This document shows, piece after piece, positions 1 through 8,362 of a stretch of 35,414 nt of DNA (position 1 is its first letter; each line of letters opens with the position of its first letter). The translations under genes were made by a program, and so were the position numbers. Origin of the DNA: Fibrobacterota bacterium (GTDB lineage Bacteria; Fibrobacterota; Fibrobacteria; UBA11236); NCBI GenBank assembly GCA_019509785.1, contig JAEKLQ010000064.1:1-35414 (forward strand). The letters run 5' to 3'. Below the pieces are notes generated by a model. That model was not told where the DNA came from, searched no databases, and saw nothing but the letters and a program-made list of their open reading frames with translations.

Positions 1-60
1 AACACATGATGATTTGTATACCCTTTTTTATTTTTTTTTCAGTCCATTCCCAAACGATAA

Positions 61-384
61 ACGTACGCGGGAAAATCTCGGACCATGAGCGACCCGAATT
101 GCAAATGGATTAATGATGCGAGCCAGCAACTGGGATCGAAATTCATCGGCTTGCAGCGCGGCCAGGATAACGGGTGCAGCGTGCCCTCCGACATCCCCAC
201 GACCACGGTGGGAAGCAAAACGCATTTGTGTTATGACTTCAGCGGTTGCAAGCAAGGATATCCGGTCAAGGTATGCACCTTCGACGGACCCCATGAAGCC
301 AGCGTCGGCGACGGGGGGACCGGGAACGCGGGCAAGAACAGCTGGATCCCGCCGGAATCATGGAAGTTCTTTACGCAGTTCTGA
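61..384 (+). pseudogene. C-terminal fragment of a secreted esterase (PHB depolymerase / feruloyl esterase, LpqC type)
   Basis: The reading frame is open from just after an in-frame TAA at 58-60 to the stop at 382-384. It resembles only the last third of a secreted alpha/beta-hydrolase esterase. An MSDPNC segment fits the region around the catalytic Asp, a GC-x(n)-CYDFSGC-x-QGYPVKVC segment carries the paired cysteines typical of the C-terminus, FDGPH holds the likely catalytic His, and the protein ends in WKFFTQF. The nucleophile Ser, the signal peptide and the whole N-terminal core are missing. The ATG at 85 has no Shine-Dalgarno sequence and would start inside the fold. Bases 1-60 are AT-rich with long T runs, unlike the coding DNA that follows. 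I read it as the remnant of a truncated gene. A rearrangement or assembly junction near position 60 is the alternative. The family call is from sequence style. Confidence 0.55.
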
Positions 385-445
385 TGCTTCGGGAAGCGGT
401 CCCGGTGGCGCGGGTAGCGAGGGACCCGGCTTGCCGCGCCCACGG

Positions 446-2140
446 TCAGCGCAGCTGCCACCGGACTAATTTCCGGGTTACTTGCCTCCCGCCCGCATCC
501 AATCTTAGGATAGAGGTCCCGTGCCCTACTGCCGCGGGAAGGGGGGCCGTATAGACGCCCGCGGGCATGAAACCGTCGGCGAGAACGGCGATAACGTTCC
601 CGCGGAGATCCACGACATCCACTTTTACCGCAACGCCGTGGGCGATGGAATACGTTATGGTCCGGTTCTTACAGAGCAAGATTACGCCCGAAGCGGCCAT
701 CGACGGCGAAGGCTTTACGATGGGCACCGCAACGCCGGAATCGTTGAGCACCATGAAATCGAACAAGGTGTATCCGGTTCCCGTCCCGCCAAGCTGCGTA
801 CCGTACATCCGAACATAGCGCGCGGTAGTGGTCGAGAAGGTTTCGTCGGTGATCGAACGGGCCCCGGCTTTGGTCGTGCTGAACACGTCCGTCCACGCCG
901 TATTGTCGGTCGACACCTGGATCTTAAACGATTTCGCGTAGGTCGAATCCCATTTGAGGATCACGCGATTAACCGGCATGGCGGAGCCGAGATCGACCGT
1001 GATCCATTGCGGATCGCCGGCCCCGCTCACCCATTTCGTATCCATGTAATCCTGCCAGGTCGCCGGGCTGGTTACGTTGCCGGGAACGTTGGTCCCGCTC
1101 GACGATGATGCGGTCGCGGTCTTGTTGAGCGCCAGGTTGCGCTTAACGTCGATGGCCCGCCATACGCCGCGATCCGGATCGACTTCCCAGTCCTGGTAAT
1201 AATTGACGACCACCGAATCCTTCGGGGTGAACGCGATGGGCAACCAAGCGTAATCCCCGTTCCTGGCCGGATGCGGCCGCTTCCAGCGGTCACCGGCATA
1301 CATTTGCACGGTATCCTCCGTGCCTTTGAAGCGGTACACGAAATCGCATTGCGTGTCCCATGAATTCTTGTTCGCGTCGCCGGGAGCGATGATCGGCACC
1401 AGGTTCGTCGTCCAAGGGCCCTCGATGGCCGGGGCCGTGAAGTACTGCGTTTCGGAGGGATCGATTCCAACCATCTTGGAGCTCATGTAGTAGTACTTCC
1501 CGTGGCGCTTCATCATCATCTCGGCTTCGCGATCGCTATTGGACCACGTCTGCATCTTTTTCTGCAGATTGATGTAATCCGGCGTCATCAATGCGAAACT
1601 CTGGGTCGTTTTCCCGTTATCCCAGATTTCCCACAGATAGTAGGCTTTCCCGTCATCGTCCTTGAACACCGACATGTCGCCGGTGTTGGCGCCGTATACG
1701 GTGCTGTCGAACTGCTTGGTGAAGGGACCGGTGGGGCTGTCGCTGGTCGCGATCGCCCGGTTGCACCATTCCGTCCCGGGGGTCTCCCATTTCACGACCA
1801 TGACGTATTTCTTCGTCGAGTCGTTATACAGGACGTCCATCCGGTTGGATCCCCGGGAAGCGGTGAGCATGTTGCCGTGGTTGGTCCAATGCAGCAAGTC
1901 GGTGGACGAGTAGCAGGTTTGGTTGGTCATGGCCTGATCGCAACCATACCAGTAATAGGTATTGCCGAATTTGTTCAGGCATCCGCTCCGGGTCCGGATC
2001 GGATTCCCATCGAGGTCGTACTGGAAGAAATCGTTATGCACGGTCAGCCACTTCGCCTGCGGAGCCAAGGTGGTGAATGCGAGGGCCAATACCGCCCACC
2101 GCCACCCATGATGCCTAACCCCGCTCGCAGATTTACCCAT
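446..2140 (-). CDS. Secreted GH43-like galactanase with F5/8 type C (CBM32-like) domain and C-terminal sorting domain
   Basis: Predicted secreted glycosidase of 564 residues. Residues about 11-29 form a signal peptide (AVLALAFTTLAPQA). Residues about 32-330 form a five-bladed propeller of the GH43 type, closest in style to the exo-beta-1,3-galactanase branch (subfamily 24): NTYYWYGCD at 60-68, TGDMSVFKDDDGKAYYLW at 153-170, and REAEMMMKRHGKYYY at 204-218, where E205 is the probable acid/base. Residues about 335-465 form an F5/8 type C (CBM32-like) domain (LNKTATASS, WVSGAGDPQWITVDLG, RYVRMYGTQ). The last 80 residues resemble an FCB sorting domain (VDLRGNVIAVL, MPAGVY). The start ATG has GAAAGG about 8 nt upstream. 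The likely role is release of galactose from arabinogalactan side chains at the cell surface. Substrate is inferred from the subfamily only. Confidence 0.85.
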   Translation of the reverse strand: MGKSASGVRHHGWRWAVLALAFTTLAPQAKWLTVHNDFFQYDLDGNPIRTRSGCLNKFGNTYYWYGCDQAMTNQTCYSSTDLLHWTNHGNMLTASRGSNRMDVLYNDSTKKYVMVVKWETPGTEWCNRAIATSDSPTGPFTKQFDSTVYGANTGDMSVFKDDDGKAYYLWEIWDNGKTTQSFALMTPDYINLQKKMQTWSNSDREAEMMMKRHGKYYYMSSKMVGIDPSETQYFTAPAIEGPWTTNLVPIIAPGDANKNSWDTQCDFVYRFKGTEDTVQMYAGDRWKRPHPARNGDYAWLPIAFTPKDSVVVNYYQDWEVDPDRGVWRAIDVKRNLALNKTATASSSSGTNVPGNVTSPATWQDYMDTKWVSGAGDPQWITVDLGSAMPVNRVILKWDSTYAKSFKIQVSTDNTAWTDVFSTTKAGARSITDETFSTTTARYVRMYGTQLGGTGTGYTLFDFMVLNDSGVAVPIVKPSPSMAASGVILLCKNRTITYSIAHGVAVKVDVVDLRGNVIAVLADGFMPAGVYTAPLPAAVGHGTSILRLDAGGRQVTRKLVRWQLR

Positions 2141-2481
2141 ACGTAACCTTTCGTTAGGCTTTCGCGGTCCGGGATCGCTGAAGCTCGGTAGAGCCTAGGT
2201 TCCTTGAAGCATTTCAGCCCACCGGGCCGCGCGCTACCACTAACCTAACCCTACTCGCGCCATAAATTCCGGGGAGTTTGCCTTTTCCCGGGATGATCCG
2301 GCCGTTAACGCTGGGGGGACGGGATTCGGCCGTCCAGAATCGCCGACTTTTCTTTTCAAGGGCGGCTCCCGCCCGTTCTGAGGGTCGCCGCCGGCAAGGA
2401 CGAGCGGGCTCGATGGTCGCGGGGAATACAACCGGAGCGGAATACCTGACTACTCGACTAATACGAGCGGGTGGTCCTGAA
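2141..2481. other. Intergenic region with a GC-rich stem-loop
   Basis: No convincing gene. A small open frame on the minus strand is composed of Pro/Gly/Ser/Arg-rich residues and has no Shine-Dalgarno support. A perfect stem-loop lies at 2360-2374 (GGGCGG, loop CTC, CCGCCC). It could terminate transcription from the gene that ends at 2482, but no T tract follows on either strand. The remainder presumably holds the promoter of the GH43 gene. No clear -35/-10 pair was recognised. Confidence 0.4.
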
Positions 2482-2958
2482 TTATTGCAGGTTGACCACG
2501 ATGGAGTTGAGGTAGGAGTAGCTACCTGAATAGGGGGCCGGGATATGGCAAGTCACCCAAATCACATCGCTCGCGACCTGGGTGTTGGTGTACCGACTGG
2601 CGTACAGACGAGCGCTACCATAGTTGGAAATGCTCGCTACCGCGCCGCTGTAGTAATTCCCGTCATCGTTGGTCATGTTCAGGGTGCAAGACATTCCGTC
2701 GTTAGGATTCCGGCGGTAGGCGGCAAACCCGATATACCCATAGGTATAGTACCCCTCCGGGGTCTGCACGGGACATACGACATCAACGCCATAAGGGCCG
2801 GGATTGTAGAGGCCGTACCGGGTCGGAATCCCTTGGCCGCCTTGCGCCGTATGGCAAGAGTTGCCTGAGATTTCGAGATAGACCGAGGCTGCCGAAGCGG
2901 ATTCGGCTGCGCCCAAGGCGAGAGCCAGGGCCAAGAAATTCATTGCCTTTTTCATCAT
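2482..2958 (-). CDS. Small secreted protein of unknown function, four cysteines
   Basis: Function not recognised. The 158-residue product starts MMKKAMNFLALALALG, a clear signal peptide ending near SASA-A, and a mature domain of about 135 residues follows. The mature part has four cysteines in SCHT, VVCPV, MSCTL and VTCHI contexts, enough for two disulfides, and is rich in Tyr, Ser, Asn and Val, suggesting an all-beta fold. Similar small secreted proteins with a VxCPV motif occur in myxobacteria and other soil bacteria without a known role. I chose the ATG at 2958 rather than the ATG at 2994 because GGGAG sits 5 nt upstream and the signal peptide then starts correctly. It stands alone. A 10-bp direct-repeat array lies about 100 bp upstream and suggests specific regulation. 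Confidence 0.7.
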   Translation of the reverse strand: MMKKAMNFLALALALGAAESASAASVYLEISGNSCHTAQGGQGIPTRYGLYNPGPYGVDVVCPVQTPEGYYTYGYIGFAAYRRNPNDGMSCTLNMTNDDGNYYSGAVASISNYGSARLYASRYTNTQVASDVIWVTCHIPAPYSGSYSYLNSIVVNLQ

Positions 2959-3060
2959 TGTTCTCCCGTTCGAATGGGAAACGATCCCACTCAAATCCTT
3001 TGATGCTATGGCGCGGTCAAAAGTATCAGAGAGGCGCGCCCGAAGCCCCGCTGAATGGTT

Positions 3061-3100
3061 TCAGTAAGTGTCAGTAAGGGTCAGAAAGAGTCAGCGAATC
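3061..3100 (-). repeat. 10-bp direct repeat array upstream of the small secreted protein
   Basis: Four consecutive 10-bp units start TCAG on the plus strand: TCAGTAAGTG, TCAGTAAGGG, TCAGAAAGAG, TCAGCGAATC. Read toward the gene at 2958 they give CTGAC-x-CTT units exactly one helical turn apart. A TTGACC on the minus strand at 3020-3015 could serve as a -35 element, although the matching -10 is poor. The spacing fits a cooperative activator-binding array. The array also lies just past the end of the sigma-factor gene, so a role there cannot be excluded. Confidence 0.5.
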
Positions 3101-3121
3101 GCCGGCACGCGGGAACGGGAA

Positions 3122-4372
3122 CTAGCCGTCTTCCCGCATTCGCGCCGCTTGCAACAGCAGGTAATCGCGTTCGGGCACGCAGGTCGCGCGCTCCGCGGCC
3201 ATGCGGTAGGCGTCGCAGGCGGCCTGCTTGTCGCCGGCCCGCTCGAGCAAATGCGCCCGCGCGGCCTGGAGCCGATGCTGCCCCGCCAACCGGGTATCGC
3301 CGGCCATCCCGTCGATCAGCGCCAGGCCGGCGGAGGGCCCGTGCACCATGGCCGTCGCCACCGCATGATTCAGCTTCGCCATGGGATTGTCCGAGGTTCG
3401 CAACAACCATCCGTACAATTCCAGGATCTGCGGCCAATCCGTCGCGTCCATGTCCTCCGCTTCGTCATGCAGGGCGGCGATGGCCGCCTGGATCGCGTAC
3501 GCGCCTGCGGGTCCGCGGGAAAACGCGGTGGTGATCAATGCGGTGCCTTCTGCTATCCGGGCGCGATCCCACAGGGCGCGGTCCTGCTTATCCAGGGGAA
3601 TGAGTTCTCCGCCCGCACCGGTGCGCGCCGCGCGCCGCGCGTCGGTCAAAAGCAACAATGCCAGGAGGCCCTCCGTTTCGGCATCCCCGGGAACCGCCTG
3701 CCGAAGCATGCGGGCGATGCGGATGGCCTCCGCGGAAAGATCGACGCGGACCAGCGCCTCTCCCGAACTGGCCGTATATCCTTCGTTGAAGATCAGGTAT
3801 AGGACATGTTGGACGGACGCCAGCCGGCGCGCCGCTTCCTCCGGGGAGGGAGGGTCGAAGGCCGATCCGGCCTCTTTGATCGCTTGTTTGGCCCGGCTGA
3901 TGCGCTGGGCCATGGTGGCTTCCGGAACCAGGAAGGCCTTGGCGATCTCGGCCGTGGTCAAGCCGCCCACGGCCCGCAAGGTGAGGGCGATGGCCGATGC
4001 CGGGGTCAAGGCGGGATGGCAGCATAGGAACAACAAGTCCAGGGTATCGTCAGCTTCAGGAGCGCCGGCGTCGATGGCCGCCCATTGCTCGTCGGGGGGA
4101 ACCATGCTCACGACCAGCTCTTCGCGGCGGCGCCGCGCGCCTTCCGATCGGAAATGATCCGCGAGCCGGCGCGAGGCCACGCGGATCAACCAGCCCATGG
4201 GCGAATCCGGGATGCCTTCCTTGGGCCATTGATCAACGGCCGCCACCAAGGCTTCTTGAACCGAATCCTCGGCCGCGGCGAAATCGCCCCAACGGCGGTG
4301 GACGGCGCCCAGCGCCCTCGGCGCGAGATCGCGCAAGAGCGCCAGGGCGGGTCCGTCCAACGACTCGGTCAT
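3122..4372 (-). CDS. ECF sigma factor of the ECF42 type with C-terminal extension
   Basis: RNA polymerase sigma factor of 416 residues, roughly twice the usual ECF length. Region 2 lies at about residues 15-85 (RRWGDFAAAEDSVQEALVAA, GWLIRVASRRLADHFRSE). Region 4 lies at about 115-175 (LFLCCHPALTP, GGLTTAEIAKAFLVPEATMAQRISRAKQAI). The remaining ~240 residues form the helical, TPR-like extension (DUF6596) with the family sequence LYLIFNEGY followed by LLALLLLTDARR. This architecture defines ECF42, which lacks an anti-sigma factor and is normally co-transcribed with DGPF/YCII proteins. Here the DGPF-like gene lies immediately upstream, with 4 nt between its stop and this ATG. The sigma factor probably transcribes its own operon. 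The inducing signal is unknown. Confidence 0.9.
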   Translation of the reverse strand: MTESLDGPALALLRDLAPRALGAVHRRWGDFAAAEDSVQEALVAAVDQWPKEGIPDSPMGWLIRVASRRLADHFRSEGARRRREELVVSMVPPDEQWAAIDAGAPEADDTLDLLFLCCHPALTPASAIALTLRAVGGLTTAEIAKAFLVPEATMAQRISRAKQAIKEAGSAFDPPSPEEAARRLASVQHVLYLIFNEGYTASSGEALVRVDLSAEAIRIARMLRQAVPGDAETEGLLALLLLTDARRAARTGAGGELIPLDKQDRALWDRARIAEGTALITTAFSRGPAGAYAIQAAIAALHDEAEDMDATDWPQILELYGWLLRTSDNPMAKLNHAVATAMVHGPSAGLALIDGMAGDTRLAGQHRLQAARAHLLERAGDKQAACDAYRMAAERATCVPERDYLLLQAARMREDG

Positions 4373-4376
4373 GGGA

Positions 4377-4775
4377 TCAGGGCGTCCACTCCTTCGGGGC
4401 CGCGCTCATGACTTCGCGGACCTCGATCCCCATCCGCAACGGTTTCCCTCCCGGGCCCGGAGCCGCGGAGGCCTCGGCCGCGATGGCATAGGCCCGCGCC
4501 GCGTTCTCCACGTCCACTATCCAATATCCGGCCAGGAATTCCTTGGTCTCGGGAAAAATACCGTCGGTCACGGGGCGGCCATCTTCTCCGGCTTTCACCA
4601 ATTTGGCCTGGTCGGGCCCGGCCAAGCCTTCTGCGCCCGCCAATTCGCCCATATCCTTCAGCTTCTTGGCGAAACCCTTCATGAATCCGATATGGGCGTG
4701 GATATCCTTTTGCGGCCATTGCGCGATCTGGTAGGGTCCTCCGCTGGGGGTATGCATCATGAGGATGAACTTCAT
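4377..4775 (-). CDS. YCII-related (DGPF-family) protein, ECF42 partner
   Basis: A 133-residue protein of the YCII/DGPF family, which form small ferredoxin-like dimers. It begins MKFILMMHTP and carries the family signature in the middle as DGIFPETKEFLAGYWIVDV, so the usual DGPF tetrad is DGIF here. The C-terminal half is the typical second beta-alpha-beta unit with VENAARAYAIAAEAS and a closing IEVREVM. The ATG at 4775 has AAGGA about 8 nt upstream. An upstream in-frame ATG at 4850 would add a 25-residue, poorly conserved tail. The gene leads the two-gene ECF42 operon. DGPF proteins are known as the typical genomic partners of ECF42 factors, but their biochemical function is not established. 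Confidence 0.85.
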   Translation of the reverse strand: MKFILMMHTPSGGPYQIAQWPQKDIHAHIGFMKGFAKKLKDMGELAGAEGLAGPDQAKLVKAGEDGRPVTDGIFPETKEFLAGYWIVDVENAARAYAIAAEASAAPGPGGKPLRMGIEVREVMSAAPKEWTP

Positions 4776-4794
4776 TTTCGTTTCCTTGTTTGGC

Positions 4795-4814
4795 GAGGCG
4801 CAATATGGCGCCTC
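4795..4814. promoter_or_regulatory. Inverted repeat in the leader of the ECF42/DGPF operon
   Basis: A perfect 7-bp inverted repeat, GAGGCGC-AATATG-GCGCCTC, lies 20-39 nt upstream of the DGPF-family start at 4775. It could be an operator or a leader hairpin in the mRNA. Only the symmetry and position support this. Confidence 0.4.
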
Positions 4815-5088
4815 ACCCTGAAGTCGGAGCCGTGGCCGGCTTTTCGACATGGGCCGGGAATATTCCGAAAGCCAAATTTAATTAGCCCCGGGTGTAGAGA
4901 CTCTCTGGGCGGCTCCGACTTCATGATGACGGCGGGGGAAAACCCGCCGCATCTTCGAAAGGACCCCGAAATGGCAAAGTTATCGAATCCCGCATGGAAA
5001 AACGCAAGAGCCCCTGGCCTATCCTGACGGCGATTCCCTCTACGTGGCTGGGCGGGAAATTGGTTATGACAAAGGGATTTGCCGAACG
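4815..5088. other. Intergenic region with a strong hairpin, no convincing gene
   Basis: This stretch should contain the promoter of the ECF42 operon and the 3' region of the DUF6174 gene. A hairpin with perfect 7-bp arms (CGGCGGG, loop GGAAAA, CCCGCCG) lies at 4930-4949. It has no T tract on either side. Two very short plus-strand frames (4971-5027 and 4994-5092) follow an AAAGGA-like sequence but match nothing I recognise. Confidence 0.35.
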
Positions 5089-6153
5089 TTAAGGCTTACG
5101 GATTCGCATAGCCGGAATCCCCACGGTTTTCCGCGGCTTCCCATCCAAACCATAATACCGTCCCCTCGCCGGATAGGATCCTGAAGGAAGCGCAGGTTGC
5201 GCTGCGGAGGACTCCCGCGGGCGGCCAGGGCCGGACCCGATCGAAGTCGTGGCATCGTACAGGCCTTGGAACCAGGCGTACGCCCGGAGGCCGCCCGCTC
5301 CGCCGGATTCGTCACGGGAGAGGTTGAAGCGGAGGAGCGCGTTAAAAAGTTTACCCGATCCGATCACGGCCCCGGTCTTCCTCAAGCATGCGCAAGTGCC
5401 GACGAGGAATTCATCGAAGACGGCCGAATCCCCGGGCGGCAAGAGGATTCCGCCCAAGGCGGCGAGGGTATCGGGCCGCGACATCCCGGTGAAGGAATAA
5501 TATTCCCCTCTCCCCCCGTTGGCGGAAGACTTCCGATGGATCTGCAACGAGACGGTTCCCAGCGCGAAGGTATCCGTAGGGGAAAAGGAAACCTCGACGC
5601 TGTTGAGATACAAGGCCGAGTCGCCGGTATTCGCGAGGGCGAGGACCTTTTTCCCGGCAGGGATCTCGGCCATGGATGATTCGTATACGGTATCCGGGCT
5701 CACGGTCAAACCGGGAATCATCACCTTGAACTGATCGATGGCTATGGAATGCTCGTCGTCGGCGACGCTCAGTTTCGGGTCCACGTAAATCCAGTCGGGA
5801 TACCCGAATTCACGGTTATAGGTGACGGTCAGCTTGTAGGGGTTCTCCTCCCGCGTTCGCTTGATGAACCTGAAAAGGCTGTCCATCCCGAACATTCGCA
5901 AGTCCGAAGGAGTCGATATGCCGTCCCCGATGAGCTTGTCGGCGGCAATCACCGTGCCGGCCTTCGCTTCGACCTGCCATCTTGCGAGGGGACAATAGCA
6001 TCCCGGCGTGTACCGGTATTGGTAATGCGACGGTCGCATCGCGTTCCACTTCGCCAGGTTATCGGAGTAGTCGTCGGCTACCGCCCGGACGATGGGAATG
6101 GATAAGAGAAGCCAAGCCCAAATCGGATGCGACGAAAGCGGGAACATGCGCAT
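5089..6153 (-). CDS. Secreted DUF6174-domain protein with possible sorting tail
   Basis: Secreted protein of about 354 residues. After a signal peptide (HPIWAWLLLSIPIVRAVA) comes a DUF6174-like domain: a Trp-rich helix (LAKWNAM), HYQYRYTPGCYCP with the paired cysteines of that family, WQVEAKAGTVIAA, and TREENPYKLTVTYNREFGYPDWIYVDP. A beta-rich middle region (about 160-290) is not recognised and includes a second cysteine pair (GTCACLR). The end (RYYGLDGKPRKTVGIPAMRIRK) looks like a shortened sorting tail. I chose the ATG at 6153 because GGAG lies 9 nt upstream. The ATG at 6168 has no Shine-Dalgarno sequence and the one at 6147 is also possible. Function is unknown and it appears to be monocistronic. 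Confidence 0.7.
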   Translation of the reverse strand: MRMFPLSSHPIWAWLLLSIPIVRAVADDYSDNLAKWNAMRPSHYQYRYTPGCYCPLARWQVEAKAGTVIAADKLIGDGISTPSDLRMFGMDSLFRFIKRTREENPYKLTVTYNREFGYPDWIYVDPKLSVADDEHSIAIDQFKVMIPGLTVSPDTVYESSMAEIPAGKKVLALANTGDSALYLNSVEVSFSPTDTFALGTVSLQIHRKSSANGGRGEYYSFTGMSRPDTLAALGGILLPPGDSAVFDEFLVGTCACLRKTGAVIGSGKLFNALLRFNLSRDESGGAGGLRAYAWFQGLYDATTSIGSGPGRPRESSAAQPALPSGSYPARGRYYGLDGKPRKTVGIPAMRIRKP

Positions 6154-6304
6154 GGTCCGGATCTCCATGAATCGGGTGCGGAAAAGAAGACAGCAATTTC
6201 CAGGCCCGTATGATCATTCAAGAACGGGATGCGGATTCCTTAATATCAAAGGAATCGGGTCCGGGGATGGCGGCGAAAGGGCCGGAACGCCAGCCCCCAA
6301 CCGG

Positions 6305-8362
6305 TCAATCCTTGCCAGGCATCGCTTCGATGCGGGCCCGGTAGGATCCGGGAGCAAGACGCGCGGGTATCCGTCCTCGGGATTGCCCCACGTCCAGCCG
6401 ATAACGGCCGACTTCCCGGCCACCGAGGTCGAAGATAACCAGATCGACCGCCGACGCGAGCGGGACCCTGGTCGACCAGAACGACGTGCCGCCCGCCAAG
6501 GACAGGCGCACGTCAGGTTCGGAAAGGGCGGGAGCGACGAAGCGGATCGGGGAAGAACCTTTCGCGACAAGGATCACGTTATCTATATGCAAGGTTGACG
6601 CCACGTCCCCGACGTTGAATTGGATCATGCCCGTGGCCCCCGCGGTTACGGTCGTCAGGGCGGTCAGCTCCACCTGGTAATTGGCCTTGGCCGCGGTCAC
6701 GCTGACGTTATTCCCGCTCTGCCAAACCCAATCGCTTGTGGTCAGGCCCACCTGGAGGTCGCGGGGCGAATTGGCCCAGGCGTCGAAGGAAACCACGTAG
6801 GTTGCGCCGGCTTGCAATGGGAAGCCGCCCTGCATCAATTGGACGAACCAGTTCTGCCTACCGGCGGCCGGGATGGTGATATCAGCCTGGCCCGCGGCGT
6901 AGGAGATGGTTCCGGAAGCGCCGCTATCGGTATGTACGTTGAATGTCCAATTCGCGTCCGATGTGAAATCGCCGTTCTTAAGCATGTTGGCTCCCGCCGC
7001 GGGGCGGAAGTTGGCGAGGATGGCGCGATCTTTCATGGCCTTCACCTTGATCGGGTTCACCGTCGCCGCCGCGACCGTGTCCCCGCCCCAGCCTGCGAAT
7101 TCATAGCCGGCGTCGGCCGTGGCGGTGATCGTAACCGTGGCGCCGGTATCCACGCGTCCCACCGGCGTCGCCGCCACCTTGCCGCCCGCCGTGGCCGAGG
7201 CCACCACGGAAAGCTTGCCATCCGAAACGCCGTCGAATTTGACGTCGGCGACGTGGGCACGGGCGAACTTGGCCAAGGAAGGCGAAGCGGTCGCGAAACC
7301 TTTCAGCCAGGTATCGCCGGCATCGGGCTGGTATTGCCAGAACATGCCTCCCGCATAGCCGTTCTTGTAAAGGTTTTCCAGCAAGGTATCGACCGATTCG
7401 GCATCCTGCATTTTACTTGTGGATGCCGTACTCGGGCTCCAGCTGGAAGAGGCGAACTCCCCCACCACCAATGGCTTATCGACGCCCCAGGCGGCCGCGC
7501 CCTTGTGGAAAGGGCTGTTGCCCGTGCCGTTCCAGCCGTAGTAATGGACCATATAGAAGTCGAGGACGCCGTCGGCATCGCCGCCCGCGGCCTTGAGGGC
7601 ATCATCCGTATACCATCCCAGATAGGAAGCCTGGACCGTCCCGGTGGAAACGAGCACGCCCGGAATGGCGCGGTGGATGGCCCCGGCGATGCGGTTGGTG
7701 AATTTCTGGACGTCGGCCTTGGCGATGCGCTGGCTGGTCCAGCCTATGCTTTCCACCATGCCCTCGGGCTCGTTGGCCACTTCCCAGCAAAGCAGATTGG
7801 GATCCTTGCCGATGGCCGTAACCAGGGGTACCACGGCATTATCGATGTAAGCCTTCAAGCCGGCATCCGTGGCCAGCAATTTCTTGTTGTTGTCGAGGTT
7901 GACTCCCGACTGGCCGCTTTGCAGGAAATTGTGGGTCAGCAAGGTAGGTACGATCATCATCTTGTTCGTCTTGGCGATGGCGAGCATCTGCTGGACGTTG
8001 GCGATGGTTTTGGAACCCAGACCGCTCACCAAGCCATCGGCCCCGAACACCGGATCCTTCGATCCGTTGGTCGAAAGCCATACCCGCATGGTATTGCCCC
8101 CGGAATCGGCCACCGCTTTCATGGCGGCCTGGAAGGCCGTGGCGTTCAGAGGCGCATCCCCCACGTCCCCGGCGAAATTGATCCATGCGAGGTTGAATCC
8201 CGCTACGAAAATCTTCTCGCCGGACGGCAGGGTGACGCGGTCCGAAAACGGCATGGCCTGGACCGAGGGGGCGAGTCCAAGAAAAAACGCTACGGAGATC
8301 ACGGACAGGGCGCAAATGCTTTTACGCAACCGGATCGGATCGGTGGATCTATGGGCCTGCAT
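6305..8362 (-). CDS. Secreted GH5 glycoside hydrolase with InlB-like repeat, carbohydrate-binding and sorting domains
   Basis: Secreted hydrolase of 685 residues. A signal peptide (ALSVISVAFFLGLAPSVQA) precedes a GH5 TIM barrel at about residues 38-370: GFNLAWINF, NTMRVWLS, WEVANEPEG with acid/base E198, MVHYYGWNG, and PLVVGEF with nucleophile E302. A divergent InlB B-type repeat follows at about 380-455 (GATVTITATADAGYEFAGWGGD). A CBM4/9- or CBM11-like beta-sandwich lies at about 458-600 (LKNGDFTSDANWTF, WFVQLMQGG, LHIDNVILV). The final 65 residues are a sorting domain (DLVIFDLGGREVG, LAPGSYRARIE). The ATG at 8362 has AGGAG 5 nt upstream. The ATG at 8395 is weaker. The likely substrate is a beta-mannan or beta-glucan, since the GH5 subfamily could not be fixed by eye. 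It would work outside the cell. Confidence 0.88.
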   Translation of the reverse strand: MQAHRSTDPIRLRKSICALSVISVAFFLGLAPSVQAMPFSDRVTLPSGEKIFVAGFNLAWINFAGDVGDAPLNATAFQAAMKAVADSGGNTMRVWLSTNGSKDPVFGADGLVSGLGSKTIANVQQMLAIAKTNKMMIVPTLLTHNFLQSGQSGVNLDNNKKLLATDAGLKAYIDNAVVPLVTAIGKDPNLLCWEVANEPEGMVESIGWTSQRIAKADVQKFTNRIAGAIHRAIPGVLVSTGTVQASYLGWYTDDALKAAGGDADGVLDFYMVHYYGWNGTGNSPFHKGAAAWGVDKPLVVGEFASSSWSPSTASTSKMQDAESVDTLLENLYKNGYAGGMFWQYQPDAGDTWLKGFATASPSLAKFARAHVADVKFDGVSDGKLSVVASATAGGKVAATPVGRVDTGATVTITATADAGYEFAGWGGDTVAAATVNPIKVKAMKDRAILANFRPAAGANMLKNGDFTSDANWTFNVHTDSGASGTISYAAGQADITIPAAGRQNWFVQLMQGGFPLQAGATYVVSFDAWANSPRDLQVGLTTSDWVWQSGNNVSVTAAKANYQVELTALTTVTAGATGMIQFNVGDVASTLHIDNVILVAKGSSPIRFVAPALSEPDVRLSLAGGTSFWSTRVPLASAVDLVIFDLGGREVGRYRLDVGQSRGRIPARLAPGSYRARIEAMPGKD

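Noticed and set aside
2141-2481. Possible riboswitch or small RNA in the intergenic region
   Set aside because: There is a stem-loop but no conserved aptamer sequence such as a cyclic-di-GMP motif, and no promoter-terminator pair.
4971-5092. Two short plus-strand frames (18 and 32 codons) after AAAGGA-like sequences
   Set aside because: Very short, overlapping each other, no recognisable sequence. They could be a decayed gene but nothing supports that.
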